From NCBI GenBank assembly GCA_950097015.1, contig CATNEN010000026.1, positions 310,001-374,000 of the forward strand: a stretch of DNA of 64,000 nucleotides, written 5' to 3'. Origin of the DNA: Macrostomum hystrix (Eukaryota > Platyhelminthes > Macrostomidae). This document shows, one piece after another, positions 50,801-61,327 of the stretch. Positions within the stretch are counted from its first letter, which is position 1; each line of letters begins with the position of its first letter. Made by a program: the position numbers and the translations under genes. The notes below the pieces were generated by a model. That model saw only the letters and a list, made by a program, of their open reading frames with translations. It was not told where the DNA came from and did not search any database.

Positions 50801-52699
50801 ATTTTTGGAAGCCAACAAGACCATCATTTGTGAGTTTTAAAAGTGCGTGGGCGGTCACCGGGTAGTTTTAGGACCTTGACGTTTATTTCAATGCGGAACT
50901 GGGAGAGTGACATTTTGTTATTTCAATGCGGAACTGGGAGAGTGACATTTTGTTATTTCAATGCGGAACTGGGAGAGTGACATTTTGTTATTTCAATGTG
51001 GAACTGGGAGAGTGACATTTTGTTATTTCAATGTGGAACTGGGAGAGTGACATTTTGTTATTTCAATGCGGAACTGGGAGAGTGACATTTTGTTATTTCA
51101 ATGCGGAAACTGGGAGAGTGACATTTTGTTATTTCAATGCGGGAGAGTGACATTTTGTTATTTCAATGCGGGAGAGTGACATTTTGTTATTTCAATGTGG
51201 AACTGGGAGAGTGACATTTTGTTATTTCAATGTGGAACTGGGAGAGTGACATTTTGTTATTTCAATGTGGAACTGGGAGAGTGACATTTTGTTAGCTCGT
51301 ATTTCAATGTGGAACTGGGAGAGTGACATTTTGTTATTTCAATGCGGGAGAGTGACATTTTGTTATTTCAATGTGGAACTGGGAGAGTGACATTTTGTTA
51401 TTTCAATGCGGAACTGGGAGAGTGACATTTTGTTATTTCAATGCGGAAACTGGGAGAGTGACATTTTGTTATTTCAATGCGGAACTGGGAGAGTGACATT
51501 TTGTTATTTCAATGCGGAACTGGGAGAGTGACATTAGAGTCCAGCACACTTACCCGAAGGAAAATCTCGGCTCGTTCTGTCCTAGTAACATCAGATGAGC
51601 TGCTGCTGCGACTGGCTCTGGTGTTTGTGAATGGTGAAATCATGATGCTTTCGATAATTAAGAACTGCATGACTCAGAAGGGTAATCATTAGCTTACCCA
51701 TTGATGGACTGAACGCTGCTGTCATTTCCGGCTGAAATAGAATTAATTAGTATATTGCGTTGAATAAACACAGTTCATGTTCACATATTTTTTAGTAAAA
51801 TTCATTTTTAAGTGATATTATTTATAAAAATCTGCGATTCAGGTAAAATTTCACGTGCCAGGAAAATTTAATACGCGCAGCTGTTTGACACGTTTTAACG
51901 ATTATAATTTTACTTTCTTGGTTGCAGTTTTAAATTTTTACTATGGAAAATGCGAAAAAAAACTAAAAACACACTGAATGACTGGGGTCATAGCCTACAC
52001 ACTGAATGACTGGGGTCATAGCCTACACACTGAATGACTGGGGTCATAGCCTACACACTGAATGACTGGGGTCATAGCCTACACACTAAATGACTGGGGT
52101 CATAGCCTACACACTGAATGACTGGGGTCATAGCCTACACACTGAATGACTGGGGTCATAGCCTACACACTGAATGACTGGGGTCATAGCCTACACACTG
52201 AATGACTGGGGTCATTGACAACACACTGAATGACTGGGGTCATAGCCTACACACTGAATGACTGGGGTCATAGCCTACACACTGAATGACTGGGGTCATA
52301 GCCTACACACTGAATGACTGGGGTCATAGCCTACACACTGAATGACTGGGGTCATTGACAACACACTGAATGACTGGGGTCATTGACAACACACTGAATG
52401 ACTGGGGTCATAGCCTACACACTGAATGACTGGGGTCATAGCCTACACACTGAATGACTGGGGTCATTGACAACACACTGAATGACTGGGTCATAGCCTA
52501 CACACTAGGGATTATCGGCTAGCACAATGCCGCGATTTGACCTTGAGCTCAGCTCACCATCAGCTGCCGAGTCTGTGTCCGCATACTCCAGCCTACTAAT
52601 GGGCTGAGTAGATTGGCTGTGGTCACTCTCCTTCCCTCGCTGACTATTGCTGTGAGCTCCAACGCAGCCCAATGCCAGGTTAGCCAGGGCTTTCTTCAT
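45423..52699 (-). CDS. Ephexin-family Rho guanine nucleotide exchange factor (DH-PH-SH3)
   Basis: Eleven exons on the minus strand: 52699-52558, 51731-51698, 51617-51554, 50764-50680, 50526-50285, 49825-49650, 49577-49139, 48392-48226, 47934-47700, 47518-47311, 45580-45423. All are in phase, giving 649 aa. An acidic/basic N-terminal part leads to TLWRNMQEVEASGLLTKLS, the ephexin-type lead into the DH domain (about 185-380: QFEVLTTEATYYKSL, LERRPECRMIPLQSYLEMPM). The PH domain (about 395-545) includes VTLLLEPKSREEADRWLL. The SH3 domain has VVKACRPQQKDDLELREGE, GWLLGSR and GWFPASHV. Order and motifs match the ARHGEF5/15/16/19/26/NGEF group, cytosolic activators of Rho GTPases at the membrane. 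A run of about 13 Gly is inserted in a PH loop. The donor at 47699 (GTTCGA) is weak. The donor at 49138 could instead be 49132. Confidence 0.92.
45869..46242. repeat. 32-bp minisatellite, about 12 copies, last RhoGEF intron
   Basis: Units of CAATCTAGGGAGTGACCAGG with (T/A)AATGTATCGG or GATGCATTAG variants. On the transcribed strand each unit reads GGTCACTCCCTAG. Confidence 0.95.
46992..47195. mobile_element. MITE with about 40-bp terminal inverted repeats
   Basis: CAAGGACCACTAGAAAAAGG followed by ACACTTCGTTTCTTGGAAAA at the left recurs inverted at the right (TTTTCCAAGAAACGAAGTGT, then CTTGTAGTGGTCCTTG), with an insertion in the right arm. It is 204 bp with no coding capacity, in the last RhoGEF intron. 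The superfamily was not assigned. Confidence 0.85.
47782..47823. repeat. (GCC)n trinucleotide tract coding polyglycine
   Basis: About 13 consecutive Gly codons (minus strand GGC) inside the PH domain of the RhoGEF. Confidence 0.95.
47937..48110 (+). mobile_element. SINE-B 3' half abutting a RhoGEF splice acceptor
   Basis: GATGAGAAAGTCAGAGCAGA, TGTACACACCTGTATGAGCG, GTGCCTGCGTACAGTATCTG and CCTCCTCACTGGCTGCAGG match SINE-B. Antisense to the gene, its first bases form CTGACTTTCTCATCGTC, just upstream of the AG at 47935-47936. Confidence 0.9.
48437..49053. repeat. Two-block minisatellite (27-bp then 29-bp units), RhoGEF intron 7
   Basis: Block 1, to about 48685, has nine units of GAAAGACCACGCGCCATTTC plus CCCTGGG. 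Block 2 has about 13 units in which CGCGCC is replaced by CAGCAGTT. Both share the near-palindrome TTTCCCCTGGGGAAA at every junction. The switch between unit types is abrupt. Confidence 0.96.
49905..50230 (-). mobile_element. Complete SINE-B, reference copy
   Basis: Read on the minus strand it starts with a tRNA-like head: GGCCAGTGGCAGAGTGGTTA includes a perfect A box (TGGCAGAGTGG), and AAGCTCGATTCCGCGG matches a B box. A body of about 250 bp follows, ending in GGAGGGCTGCGGG (plus strand) and an (ATT)n tail. It lies in RhoGEF intron 5, close to a donor. Confidence 0.94.
50882..51535. repeat. 35-bp minisatellite, about 19 copies, RhoGEF intron 3
   Basis: Units of GTGACATTTTGTTATTTCAA plus ATG(C/T)GGAACTGGGAGA. 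A few lack 8 bp (ATGCGGGAGA). The array ends 18 bp from the donor. The transcribed strand reads CACTCTCCCAG in each unit. Confidence 0.96.
51973..52506. repeat. 28-bp minisatellite, about 19 copies, RhoGEF intron 1
   Basis: Units of CACTGAATGACTGGGGTCAT plus AGCCTACA, with a second type ending TGACAACA interspersed. Confidence 0.96.
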
Positions 52700-53411
52700 T
52701 GCGCTGCTCTTGTGCCGGACTGCGCGTTCTGCCTTGACGACCGACTGCTTTACTGAAGTCTTTGTTTATCTTTAATAGCAAATTATTAGCTAAGTTGGAT
52801 TAATTTTGCAGCTAAAGTGAGCCGATTGCTTAACTTGGCTGCTGCACAGTTTCAAATGCTGTGTAGCATTGTGTATCGAGTGTGCGTGCAAGGCTGGCTA
52901 AAGCCTTGCATTTTATACGTAGAATGGCTTTCAAAAGCAGAAAATGAAATGTCTATCTTTTCTTTCAGGCTGAACCCTCCCTCCTCCACTGAGTTTTGGC
53001 TACTTTTTCGTGCCGTCCTCCAGCGGAGAAGACCGTGGGGAGGTCTGGAAAAGTTTCTCATGAATGTACATTCAGCTGTGTACAATCCTGGGTTCTGAGG
53101 CTGCACGCTGCCAAAACCTGATAATGGTTGGGGTAGGGTGCCGGGCACAGGCAGACAAACACCCCACCCACCCCACGCCACGCCGCCACAGGCCGCACAG
53201 GCTAGCAGACGCATTGCACAATTTCGGAAGTGCCTTACACAGATATCTGCAGCTGGTCTTCAGTCAGGGCGAGTACTTCAATGCTTACGAATACTAACAA
53301 GAGTAATAATTGCTGCTTCTGTTCTATCGTCTCTTCTGTCTTTTCCTTTTCAGATGTTGCACCCCCACTGCACTCCACTGTACGCTGTAACGCAAAAGCG
53401 AGACTGACTGG

Positions 53412-53431
53412 ACACACACACACACACACAC
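53412..53431. repeat. (AC)10 microsatellite
   Basis: Uninterrupted AC dinucleotides. Confidence 0.95.
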
Positions 53432-53954
53432 GGATAGGCAGTAGGTTAGTCAAATAAAAAAATACGTCATGTCATAGTGACGGCATGCAAAGACTGCAAA
53501 GTTGACTTAATTCTAGTCAGCAATAAATGATTCGGTTCATTGTTTAAACAATTCTCAATACTTGACTAGCATGATCTGACCAGAATATAAGAGTTTTTCG
53601 TATACGCAATGCTGTGCAAAGTCATACGCATGCTTTGTAAAGTGCTTTAGCCGAACAAGTGTGTCCAACTACTATATTAATAGCTATACTTCCCTTAATA
53701 TATGAAAGCAATTTTATCTCGAAAGTAATTGTTTACACCATGCTACTTACAGTAGACTATTGAAACTGGCATGAGACGGCTAATATTGCGTCGTCGATCT
53801 TGCACAAGAAGACCATTGAACTGGTAGAAGTTTACAGATGCTAAAATAGGTGACCTTTTCTTTTATTGCTACTTTTATTAGACTATTCAACTTAGATTTT
53901 TTATGCTGGACTGAACACAATCAAATTTGGAAATAATAGTTGTAACTTAAATAA

Positions 53955-54272
53955 TAATTAATAATTAATAATTGATTACACCTGCCCCAATTGGGTCAGA
54001 TGTGCAGCCGACAGCACAGCCGCAGCTAATGCGCGGCGCATCTGAAGGCTGCGTACAGCTGTTCAGTCCACGGACTGGGGGGACGCCACACCCACCTTCA
54101 ATTATCCCAGCTGATGCTGGTACCCATTTAACAGCTGGGTGAACTGAAGCAATGCAGAGTTAAATGTCTTGCTAAAGGACGCAAATTGTTCCAGTGGAGT
54201 CGGGAATCGAACCCCCGACCTTCAAGTCGTGAGTCCGACGCCCTAACCACTAGGCTACAACCTCTGTAACTT
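53955..54272 (-). mobile_element. Complete SINE-A, reference copy
   Basis: On the minus strand the head is tRNA-like: GTAGCCTAGTGGTTAGGGCG contains an A box and GGGGGTTCGATTCCCGAC a perfect B box. The body follows with GTGAACTGAAGC-type words on the plus strand, GTTCAGTCCACGGACTGGGG and GAAGGCTGCGTACAGCTG. It ends in an AATTATTAATTATT tail. Confidence 0.94.
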
Positions 54273-54648
54273 AAAATTAGACCCTATAAATAGCCTGCTG
54301 CTGTCCCACACATTTCTCAAAGAAAACCCATGCTCCTAACTGTTTGTCAGTGTAGTGGCTGAGAATGCAGAAACATAACTACAGAAATCGCTTCCTTTTG
54401 AAGATATCCGATTCTTTGTTCGAATAATTGAAGGAATTGAAAGCAATATACTGTCTTTAATAATTCCTTTGGCAGAAATCTTGAAAATTTAAGATCTTTA
54501 AAAAGAGCTTTTGAAACGTGAGACAAATCTATTGACAGGAAAATGTCTGACAAATCTCATTGGGAAGGATAAATCTAAGTTAACATCAAAATCTAAATCA
54601 AGATATTAAAGTCATGGCTCAGATGTAGAAATATACTAGACTGTGTTA

Positions 54649-54888
54649 AAACCACCTCAACCTCCACCTCCATCTCCACCTCCACCTGCACCTCCACCTC
54701 CACCTCCACCTCCACCTCCACCTCCATCTCCATCTCGACCTCCATATCCACCTCCACCTCCACCTCCACCTCCATATCCACCTCCACCTCCACCTCCACC
54801 TCCACCTCCACCTCCACCTCCACCTCCATATCCACCTCCACCTCCACCTCCACCTCCATCTCCACCTCCACGTCCATCTCGTCCATGG
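54649..54888. repeat. (CCACCT)n hexanucleotide array
   Basis: About 40 hexamers with CCATCT, CCATAT and CGACCT variants. The strand-long Pro-rich and Glu/Val-rich frames are by-products. Confidence 0.97.
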
Positions 54889-55526
54889 AGGTGGATTCCT
54901 TTATCTCTTTCTCAATCCCAATCTCTAAACAGTGCATCAATTCTGGTCTCTCTAATCCCTCACCGAATCAAAGTCACAATTCTGGGGCAGATGTAGGCGG
55001 TAGCTAAATACGTATTTTTCCTCCATCTAAACGCATAGAGGCTGTTCTGTTCTCGAAGCCCTGCCCAACAGTCTGCTACATGAGCGCATTCAATCCAAGA
55101 AGACAAGCTGTGTCAGAAACTGAAAACAGATGGCGACAAACTGGTTTTTTAGAACGAGGCGAAGGAGTTGAAAGCAATTAAAAAATCAGCAGCGATTGCT
55201 AATTAAAATCACACATAAAAAACACCTTGGGTTTCGGGTTTCGCTTAACAATACGAATTGTGAGCTCGCAGCCAGTAACATGTTGGATTTCTGAGTTTGC
55301 TAGCTGCTCAAAAACTGCACGCTGGAGCGGGACAAGACTGAGTCAAGATGCCATTCCGCTTTTTAATTGATGCTTAATAGACTGCCAGATTTTTAACCAT
55401 AATTAGCTCACCTTTTGAGACCTGAGGACTCACCGGGTCGCACGGTTTCCAAACGTTTTCAAACAATAGCTAATCTCTACCTGACGCAATACAGAAACTT
55501 GTAATAAAGGCCAAGATGAGGCTCAC

Positions 55527-56580
55527 CAACTAGAGCTGGAGCTGAGACGCAGTCGATTTGTCGTCGGCTTTTGTGGTCGATCACCACGGGGAATGGACGC
55601 AGCTGTGTCTGGTCAGCCGGCGATGATCGCCTTCGCCTAAGAAGGACCTCCTGCGGCTGCTGAGGCTGCAGACTTTGCGACTTCTCTACCTGGGGATGCT
55701 GGGGCTGCTGTTGCTGAGTTAAATTTTGGCCGTCAGTCCACGATGCTGTTGATTCTGTCGGCTGTGAATCGCTGCAATGTGTTGATGTGCATTGTCCAAA
55801 ATGTCTATGGTAATGATATACCTTGACGTTTTGATTGTCAGGCAGTGTACACACCCCTTTGTACTCGTAGGTCGGCCCTTATTATATGCTTATTGCACAA
55901 GGCGAATGACGCTGCACAAAATTAATGTAGCTACGACTCAGAAGCCTCAATTGAAAAGCTTGTTGAGGAAGCAGCGACAGTGATAGGAATATGAGATCTG
56001 ACCTGTGGACTGAGTCTATGTTCTACCTTTGTTCTAGTAAAACAGAACTATAGAACAGAACAGAACAGAACAATAGTGTGCAGTAAAACAGAACAACTTA
56101 CCTGAAAACCTCGCCCCTTATCGTGTGAAGTTCTGAACTGGCACCTTTCTCAACCCAGAAGTCACGGATCCGCTTGTACTTTTCTGCAGTTGGTGTATCA
56201 AATCAAATATATGATTTGACAGTGAATCAGTTTTCCTTTCATAAATCAGTGATACAGTGGTAGTTAAATCAAACCTTATCAATTTCTGAATCTTACGAGT
56301 ACTATTTATCGATCTATCTAAATTACTGCGTTTAAATTCTGTCTATGTTTAGAATATCCAATATTCGCTTTGCCAACGCATGTAAGAACTACATTAAGTA
56401 TTAATACACGGCCTATATGGGCATTTTTATGCATAGACAAGTCATTGAGCTTGTTGAGACTTGAAAGATTGGGTTGAGTTGTGCAGGTGTGAAACTTCTT
56501 GGTCACCTACCGTGAGTATACTCAGCCTCCTCCTCAGACGCAGCTTCGCTACTCCGTTCAATCTGAGCTGCGCCTGGCAT
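55527..56580 (-). CDS. Unrecognised Gln-rich, basic/acidic protein, 3' end uncertain
   Basis: Three phase-matched exons on the minus strand: 56580-56511, 56183-56102, 55771-55527. They open with MPGAAQIERSSEAASEEEAE, an acidic start. EKYKRIRDFWVEKGASSELH follows, a charged segment with an aromatic core. Then comes a Gln/Pro-rich region (LTQQQQPQHPQVEKSQSLQP), a basic cluster LRRRRSS and VVIDHKSRRQIDC. Splice sites are good (GTAGGT, GTAAGT, GTGAGC donors). After 55527 the gene either splices on or reads through the donor to a stop at 55477; one possible terminal exon (AG at about 55482) would stop within four codons. I do not recognise the family. Low complexity and no membrane span point to a soluble, partly disordered protein. 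Confidence 0.55.
55810..55960 (-). mobile_element. SINE-B remnant, heavily decayed
   Basis: GATTGTCAGGCAGTGTACAC, GTAGGTCGGCCCTT and AAATTAATGTAGCTACGACT resemble SINE-B words in order, within intron 2 of the unrecognised gene. Confidence 0.5.
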
Positions 56581-57149
56581 GATGGACTCAAATCTTCGTC
56601 TCAAGCTATCCCGTGCGTGCACTCTCGGAGGTAGATCAGACCAGACTATCGAGAAATTTACAGCCTGTTTGTGCGAGGCAAAATGCCAACTGATGTCGAT
56701 GGCTGTGTCGCGAAATTGGCGCTCTAAATTGCTGGGAGCAATTCATGGGAGATAATGGAGATTCACACGTCTTTTAGAATGTACTGAGACGCTATTTCGC
56801 AATGGACACTCACCCGAAGCACTGTAGATTTAGATTTTCGAAAAATAACTTCAAATCCAAACCAGCAGAACCAGTGTTTTTTTTCTTAATAGCCACAACT
56901 TAAGTTAAAGCGTTACTCCGATAAGCGGCAGGGCTTTAGTCGCTAACTTATACATTCGACACTGGTCTAATAGGGCAGAGAAAATGCACAGAAATTACAT
57001 GCACCAGGTAACAGTGTTGACAGGTTCAGTGAGACATATAACTAGAGAGAGACAAAGTCTATTGCATGGCCTGTTTACTTTTAGATCGAACCAATCCTGT
57101 AATCTCAAATGTCATGCGCACATACTACAGGGCCCCCCAAGGATTATGT

Positions 57150-57295
57150 CCAGAAAATTTTCTGCTACAAACAAGCACTACTTACGCAGAAATACTGAAA
57201 TTGCACGTCAAGCCCCAGATGATTGTGGTCTGGCCGCGGAATCGAGCTCCGGGATGGTAAGGTATGAGAAGCGTCAACCGCTTTTCCACTCCTGA
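57150..57295 (-). mobile_element. SINE-B fragment with tRNA head
   Basis: GCACGTCAAGCCCCAGATGA, TGTGGTCTGGCCGCGGAATC, GAGCTCCGGGATGG and CAACCGCTTTTCCACTCCTG correspond to the SINE-B body-to-head junction and head in reverse. Confidence 0.75.
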
Positions 57296-58123
57296 GTTAT
57301 GGGTTATACCTTACTAACCTTTGCTAAATTCGATTACACTTATTAATTCCTATCTCATATTGGTTGCACATTCAATTAAAAACCATTAACTTGCATCTTT
57401 AGGCTATTTTGTAATATTAGGAGCTGACATTTGTATGAACATGCGGCTCTAGACTGTTTAACTGAACAGAAATATGTTTCTAGAAAAGTGCTCTTACTTT
57501 ACTAAGAATCGATAGAGCTAGCCAACCTATGGCAATATACTCGAGCTTGCCTATCTTTACCTGATCCCGCTCAGTCTCATTTGAATCCTGTCAATTTCCA
57601 TAGAGCAATAAATCATATGCGATTCTACAACAGGGAATCATGAATATGATATAATTGCACCATCGAATATATTAAATTGTCTGAAAGAAAACACATTAAT
57701 CAAGCACATATTGTGTTTTTCGAGTCCAAAATAGTTATCGTTTTATTCCGAATGCAGGATTGGCCAAAACTTGCGCTAAATTGTACAGGTTTGATTTTGT
57801 CTATGGTATTCTTGCTAATGTGCAATCACGAGGCGTGCAGAATTGATTATGTCTATGGAAAAAATTAAATTAGTCAAAGAAGAATGCGATTCTTCATGTG
57901 ATATTCCATTTGCATTCCATAATCCACGGCGTTCGGCAATACGTCAGTTGCACACGCAAAATGTCTATGGCCCAAAGCCATTTTGCCGCTCGCTTTTATA
58001 CTTTATGGGGGGAAACACACATTTTTTGGCAGCGCTCGAATGCTAAGAGCATTAGGTCGTGACTTGTTGGTTGACAGACTAGGCGATGGTGTCCTGCGGT
58101 TGAGCTGCATCTACTCGTAATAT

Positions 58124-58309
58124 TTAGGCTTGATCAAAGAAATTGGAGAAATTCGCGTCAGGGTGTCCGTAGTGGCCTAGTTCCATCTGTTGTAGCCCTT
58201 GAAGGTCCAGCAGTCCGTCTAGATAAAGGTAGGTGACCACAGAAGACGGAGATGATGCAGGCACATTCGGGTAACATGCTGATAAATTTTTAAGGCCTGG
58301 CAATGTCAC
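58124..58309 (-). CDS. Possible orphan terminal exon, low confidence
   Basis: A minus-strand frame ending LDGLLDLQGLQQMELGHYGH and NFSNFFDQA-stop has coding-like composition (Leu/Asp/Gln-rich, activation-domain-like). No clear acceptor, family or upstream partner exon was found. Confidence 0.2.
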   Translation of the reverse strand: MTLPGLKNLSACYPNVPASSPSSVVTYLYLDGLLDLQGLQQMELGHYGHPDANFSNFFDQA

Positions 58310-60174
58310 ACTGAGGCGCAGTGCTAATTCGTGTATAGGGGTGTATACAATACACTTGCGCTTATGGGAAAATCCGACCTTCGGCCAGAACCATTGAATA
58401 TCTCGATGGTCTGAAGAGCTGGCGACTTGATTCTTGTTTCAGAAGATGCGCAACAAAAAGTTGGCCCGTGTTCTTGAGTTTTGTGTGCTTGCGTTGCTAC
58501 GTTCGGGTGCAGTAAAACCCCCCTTGGTTTTTGTTAATTGTTAATTGCTGTTAATTGCAATGTGAAAGGGCCTCTAATTGTAACATTTTATTTTACGCTC
58601 GTAAGTACACCAAATTTTCATAGGTGTAGGAAGAGAAAACTGGCTCCATGACAAAAGGCAGCATCAGAAAAAGTTTTCAATAGTGAGACGAGTAGCCAGA
58701 TGAGGGGAGGCACCGCGCGGAAGCTGCTGCTACAAGAAGAGGCGGGCAGGGCGTGCGGGAAGAACGTAAGACCGGCGGAGCGTGTCATCCAGAAATCTAT
58801 TCGGCTCCTGTCCAGTCGTCGGCCCCATCCCTTGCAGATTGAAAATAATAGAGGGGGAGCGACTGGGAGAGCAGCAGCAGTGTAAGGAGCCTAGGACAGG
58901 CAGTGAGGCATATACCAACCGATCAATCAAGTAGAATTATCGATTCCCAGCGAATGCACTAATTACCAGGTACGCGATGCACTGCGGCAGAGTTTATGGC
59001 GGAAGAAATCTCTGTTTCTATTTATTTTCGCTCTCGCTGTCTTTTTCGACCAGTTTCCTGTTATTATCCCTTTTGCGGCAGCAGGGGTGGGGGTGGCTGC
59101 GGAGTCGACAGCGTCGCGTCTTTGAAGCGAGGAAGCGCGCGTGGGGGTGGAGAGACAAAAAAGACAAATGAAGCAGCAAAATATTGGCTTTCATCTCAAC
59201 AAATTTGGCAATCGGTCGGATAATCCGCCAGTGGCCAGAGGCAGAGAGAGGAAGCAGGAAGGACTGTGAGAGAGAAAAAAAGCGATTAGATATGAGGACG
59301 GCCAAGGGGGATAATGGCCGCGCACTTTGGCCAATAGCATACTCAGCTCCCCACGCAGAGTGACGGACGGTGTACTGCGAGTCGTTGAGAACTGCGCCTC
59401 AGATTAGGCTTCCGCAATAGACGAGTGTAGACGGGAGGCTGGGCCAAAGAGTGACTCAGCGGGCAAGAACTGCTGGCAATTCTGTTTCTTCTTTGACTCG
59501 GCTGTCGGCACTTTCCAGAGGCCTCGGTGGTCCGGCTGAGAGGGGATTGAGGGTGGAAGTGGTGGTTCCTTGGAATGAATTCAAATAACGGCAGCTAGAA
59601 ATGAATGCTGTCGGAGCGGAAATTAAGCAGCCAGCTGCCCAGATAATCCTTCTCCTCCCTCCAACCTCTCGTCCTCGCGTCCTCACGATTTCACTCCCGG
59701 CAGCAGCACAGCTGCTCAGCAGCCTTCGGAAGAGGTAAGGTGGAGAGAAGGTGGGCTGCCTAGCATGGGAGAGGGACTTTCCCTTCTCACCACACGCCCG
59801 TCCCACCTCCACCTATTCAAATCCCCATTCTGCATCCCCAATCGGAGTTTGCAGGCGCTCAAACTCCCCCTCCTACCACCTCTCCTTTGATGAAATCGGG
59901 GTCTCCTTCAGTACGCAGCCAATTGGCTCTTCGCGGCATCGCGAACCAACTGGGCAGTACGCGCACGGACTCACGCAGATGCCAGGCATTGTCATACAAA
60001 CTAAAATACAAGCTCCGAATGCACTGCTCTGTCTTGGCTGATCGCTCAAGAGAGACACAACTAGGACTTATAGAGCAGCAGTAAGAGTGCAATTAGCAGG
60101 AAAGTAGTTTCCTCACCAGATCATCCGGCGTGGTCCTTCCCAGGCCAGTCGCCAGCAACTATTAAGCCACCGAC

Positions 60175-61327
60175 ATGGCGGGGTCACTCTCGCCGTCGGC
60201 TTCCCTGCTGTGGTGGCGCGGAGACAATCAGACAGTAGAGAACAGCAGCAGCAACCAGAAGCCGCGCAGTCGCGTTACTGATGGTCTCGGTAGTAGCAAT
60301 GAGCTCAACGACATTGCACGCACCGGAGCTGGCCGCAACCGAGACCCAGTGTTCTGCTGCTGCGGGCCCGGCCGGAAGCGCTACCTGATCGCTCTGCTCT
60401 GCTCACTTGGCCTCACAGTTGTCATAGGCATGCGTGCGGAGATGGTGGCCATCATGGACTACCTGAACCGTAAGGCGAACCTCAATGCGACAGCAGCAGC
60501 GGCAGCCGCAGCCGCAGCTCGCTCTGGCGGCTCTGGTGGAATTTTTCAGCCGAACGCCCACCGCCAGATGCCCTGGCAAAATACGGCCAACGACCTCATA
60601 GAAAATTCCGTGTTTATCGGTTACTTGGTGGCCAGCCCGGTCGGCGGCTACCTGACGGTGCATCACGACAGCTCCCTCCTGTTGGGCTGCTCCGTGGCGC
60701 TCACCTGTGGCCTAAATCTGTTCCTGCCACTGGTGACACAGATAGCGGCTGACATCTCGGCCTCAATCGCCGTCATCGTGGTGCTTCGACTGTTGCAGGG
60801 CCTGGCTGAAGGCTGCCTTATTCCTGCCGTATTCGGCGTGATGCGCTTCTGGGGTCCGGAAGGCGAGCGCTCCTCGCTGTTGTGCTTCGCTGTCATCGGA
60901 GTTTCCTTGGGCCCACTGATCGGCCTGCCCGTCTGCCAAGAAATCGAGAATCACTGGGGCTGGGCGGTGGTGTTCTACATCTACGCAAACATCGGACTGA
61001 TCTGGTGCATCTTCTGGTGGCGTCTGATCGACGAGAAGCCGCTGAAGGACAAGAATCTGGGCAAGCAGGAGCGGCAGTACCTGGAGACCAATATCACCAA
61101 GAAGGTGCTCTATGCCCACCGCCGGCTGCGAGTGCCCTGGAAGGAGATCTTCAAGTCGCGCCAAGTGTACGCCATATTCTTCACATACGCGGCGGACGAC
61201 TGGACCTTCCAGATCAGCTCTGTGTGCATGCAGAGCTACTACCATCAGATGTACAAGACCAACGTCGGTCACACCATCTTCCTGCTGTCCTTTCCATTTC
61301 TTGCCAGGTCGCTATTCGTTCCAATAG
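60175..61327 (+). CDS. SLC17/VGLUT-like major facilitator transporter, first coding exon only
   Basis: 384 codons plus one base, ending at a GTGAGG donor. The remaining exons are not in the window. A cytoplasmic N-terminus (CCCGPGRKRYLIALLCSLGL) runs into TM1. A long first luminal loop carries an Ala-rich run (about 9 Ala) and an NAT glycosylation site. MFS landmarks in SLC17 order are IENSVFIGYLVASPVGGYLT, VVLRLLQGLAEGCLIPAVFG, WGPEGERSSLLCFAVIGVSL, WGWAVVFYIYANIGLIWCIF, VPWKEIFKSRQVYAIFF and DDWTF. SLC17 members carry organic anions (glutamate, sialate, phosphate, nucleotides) in vesicles or at the plasma membrane. Two sites differ from what I recall of VGLUTs: IGMRAE where they have F-GIR-N, and FIGY where they have F-WGY. 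The substrate may therefore differ. About 150-200 residues with TM8-12 are missing. Confidence 0.88.

Larger units (their letters stand above)
52700..55526. other. Intergenic region upstream of the RhoGEF gene
   Basis: It contains the RhoGEF promoter side, a (CA)n tract, a SINE-A and a CCACCT hexamer array. Open frames at 52817-53407 have no family resemblance. No gene is recognised. Confidence 0.5.
56581..60174. other. Intergenic region, mostly unassigned
   Basis: It contains the upstream side of the unrecognised gene, a SINE-B fragment, a possible orphan exon (58124-58309) and, from about 58.7 kb, GC- and purine-rich sequence that probably includes 5' UTR exons of the SLC17-like gene. Possible donors such as GAGGTAAGG near 59735 fit, but no exon is proven. 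Confidence 0.45.

Noticed and set aside
54180-54272. Functional tRNA gene (A and B boxes present on the minus strand)
   Set aside because: It is the head of a 320-bp element with several copies and an AT tail. No acceptor stem closes, so it is a SINE.
54593-54996. Polyproline protein (plus) or Glu/Val-rich protein (minus)
   Set aside because: Pure translation of the CCACCT hexamer array with no adjacent coding context.
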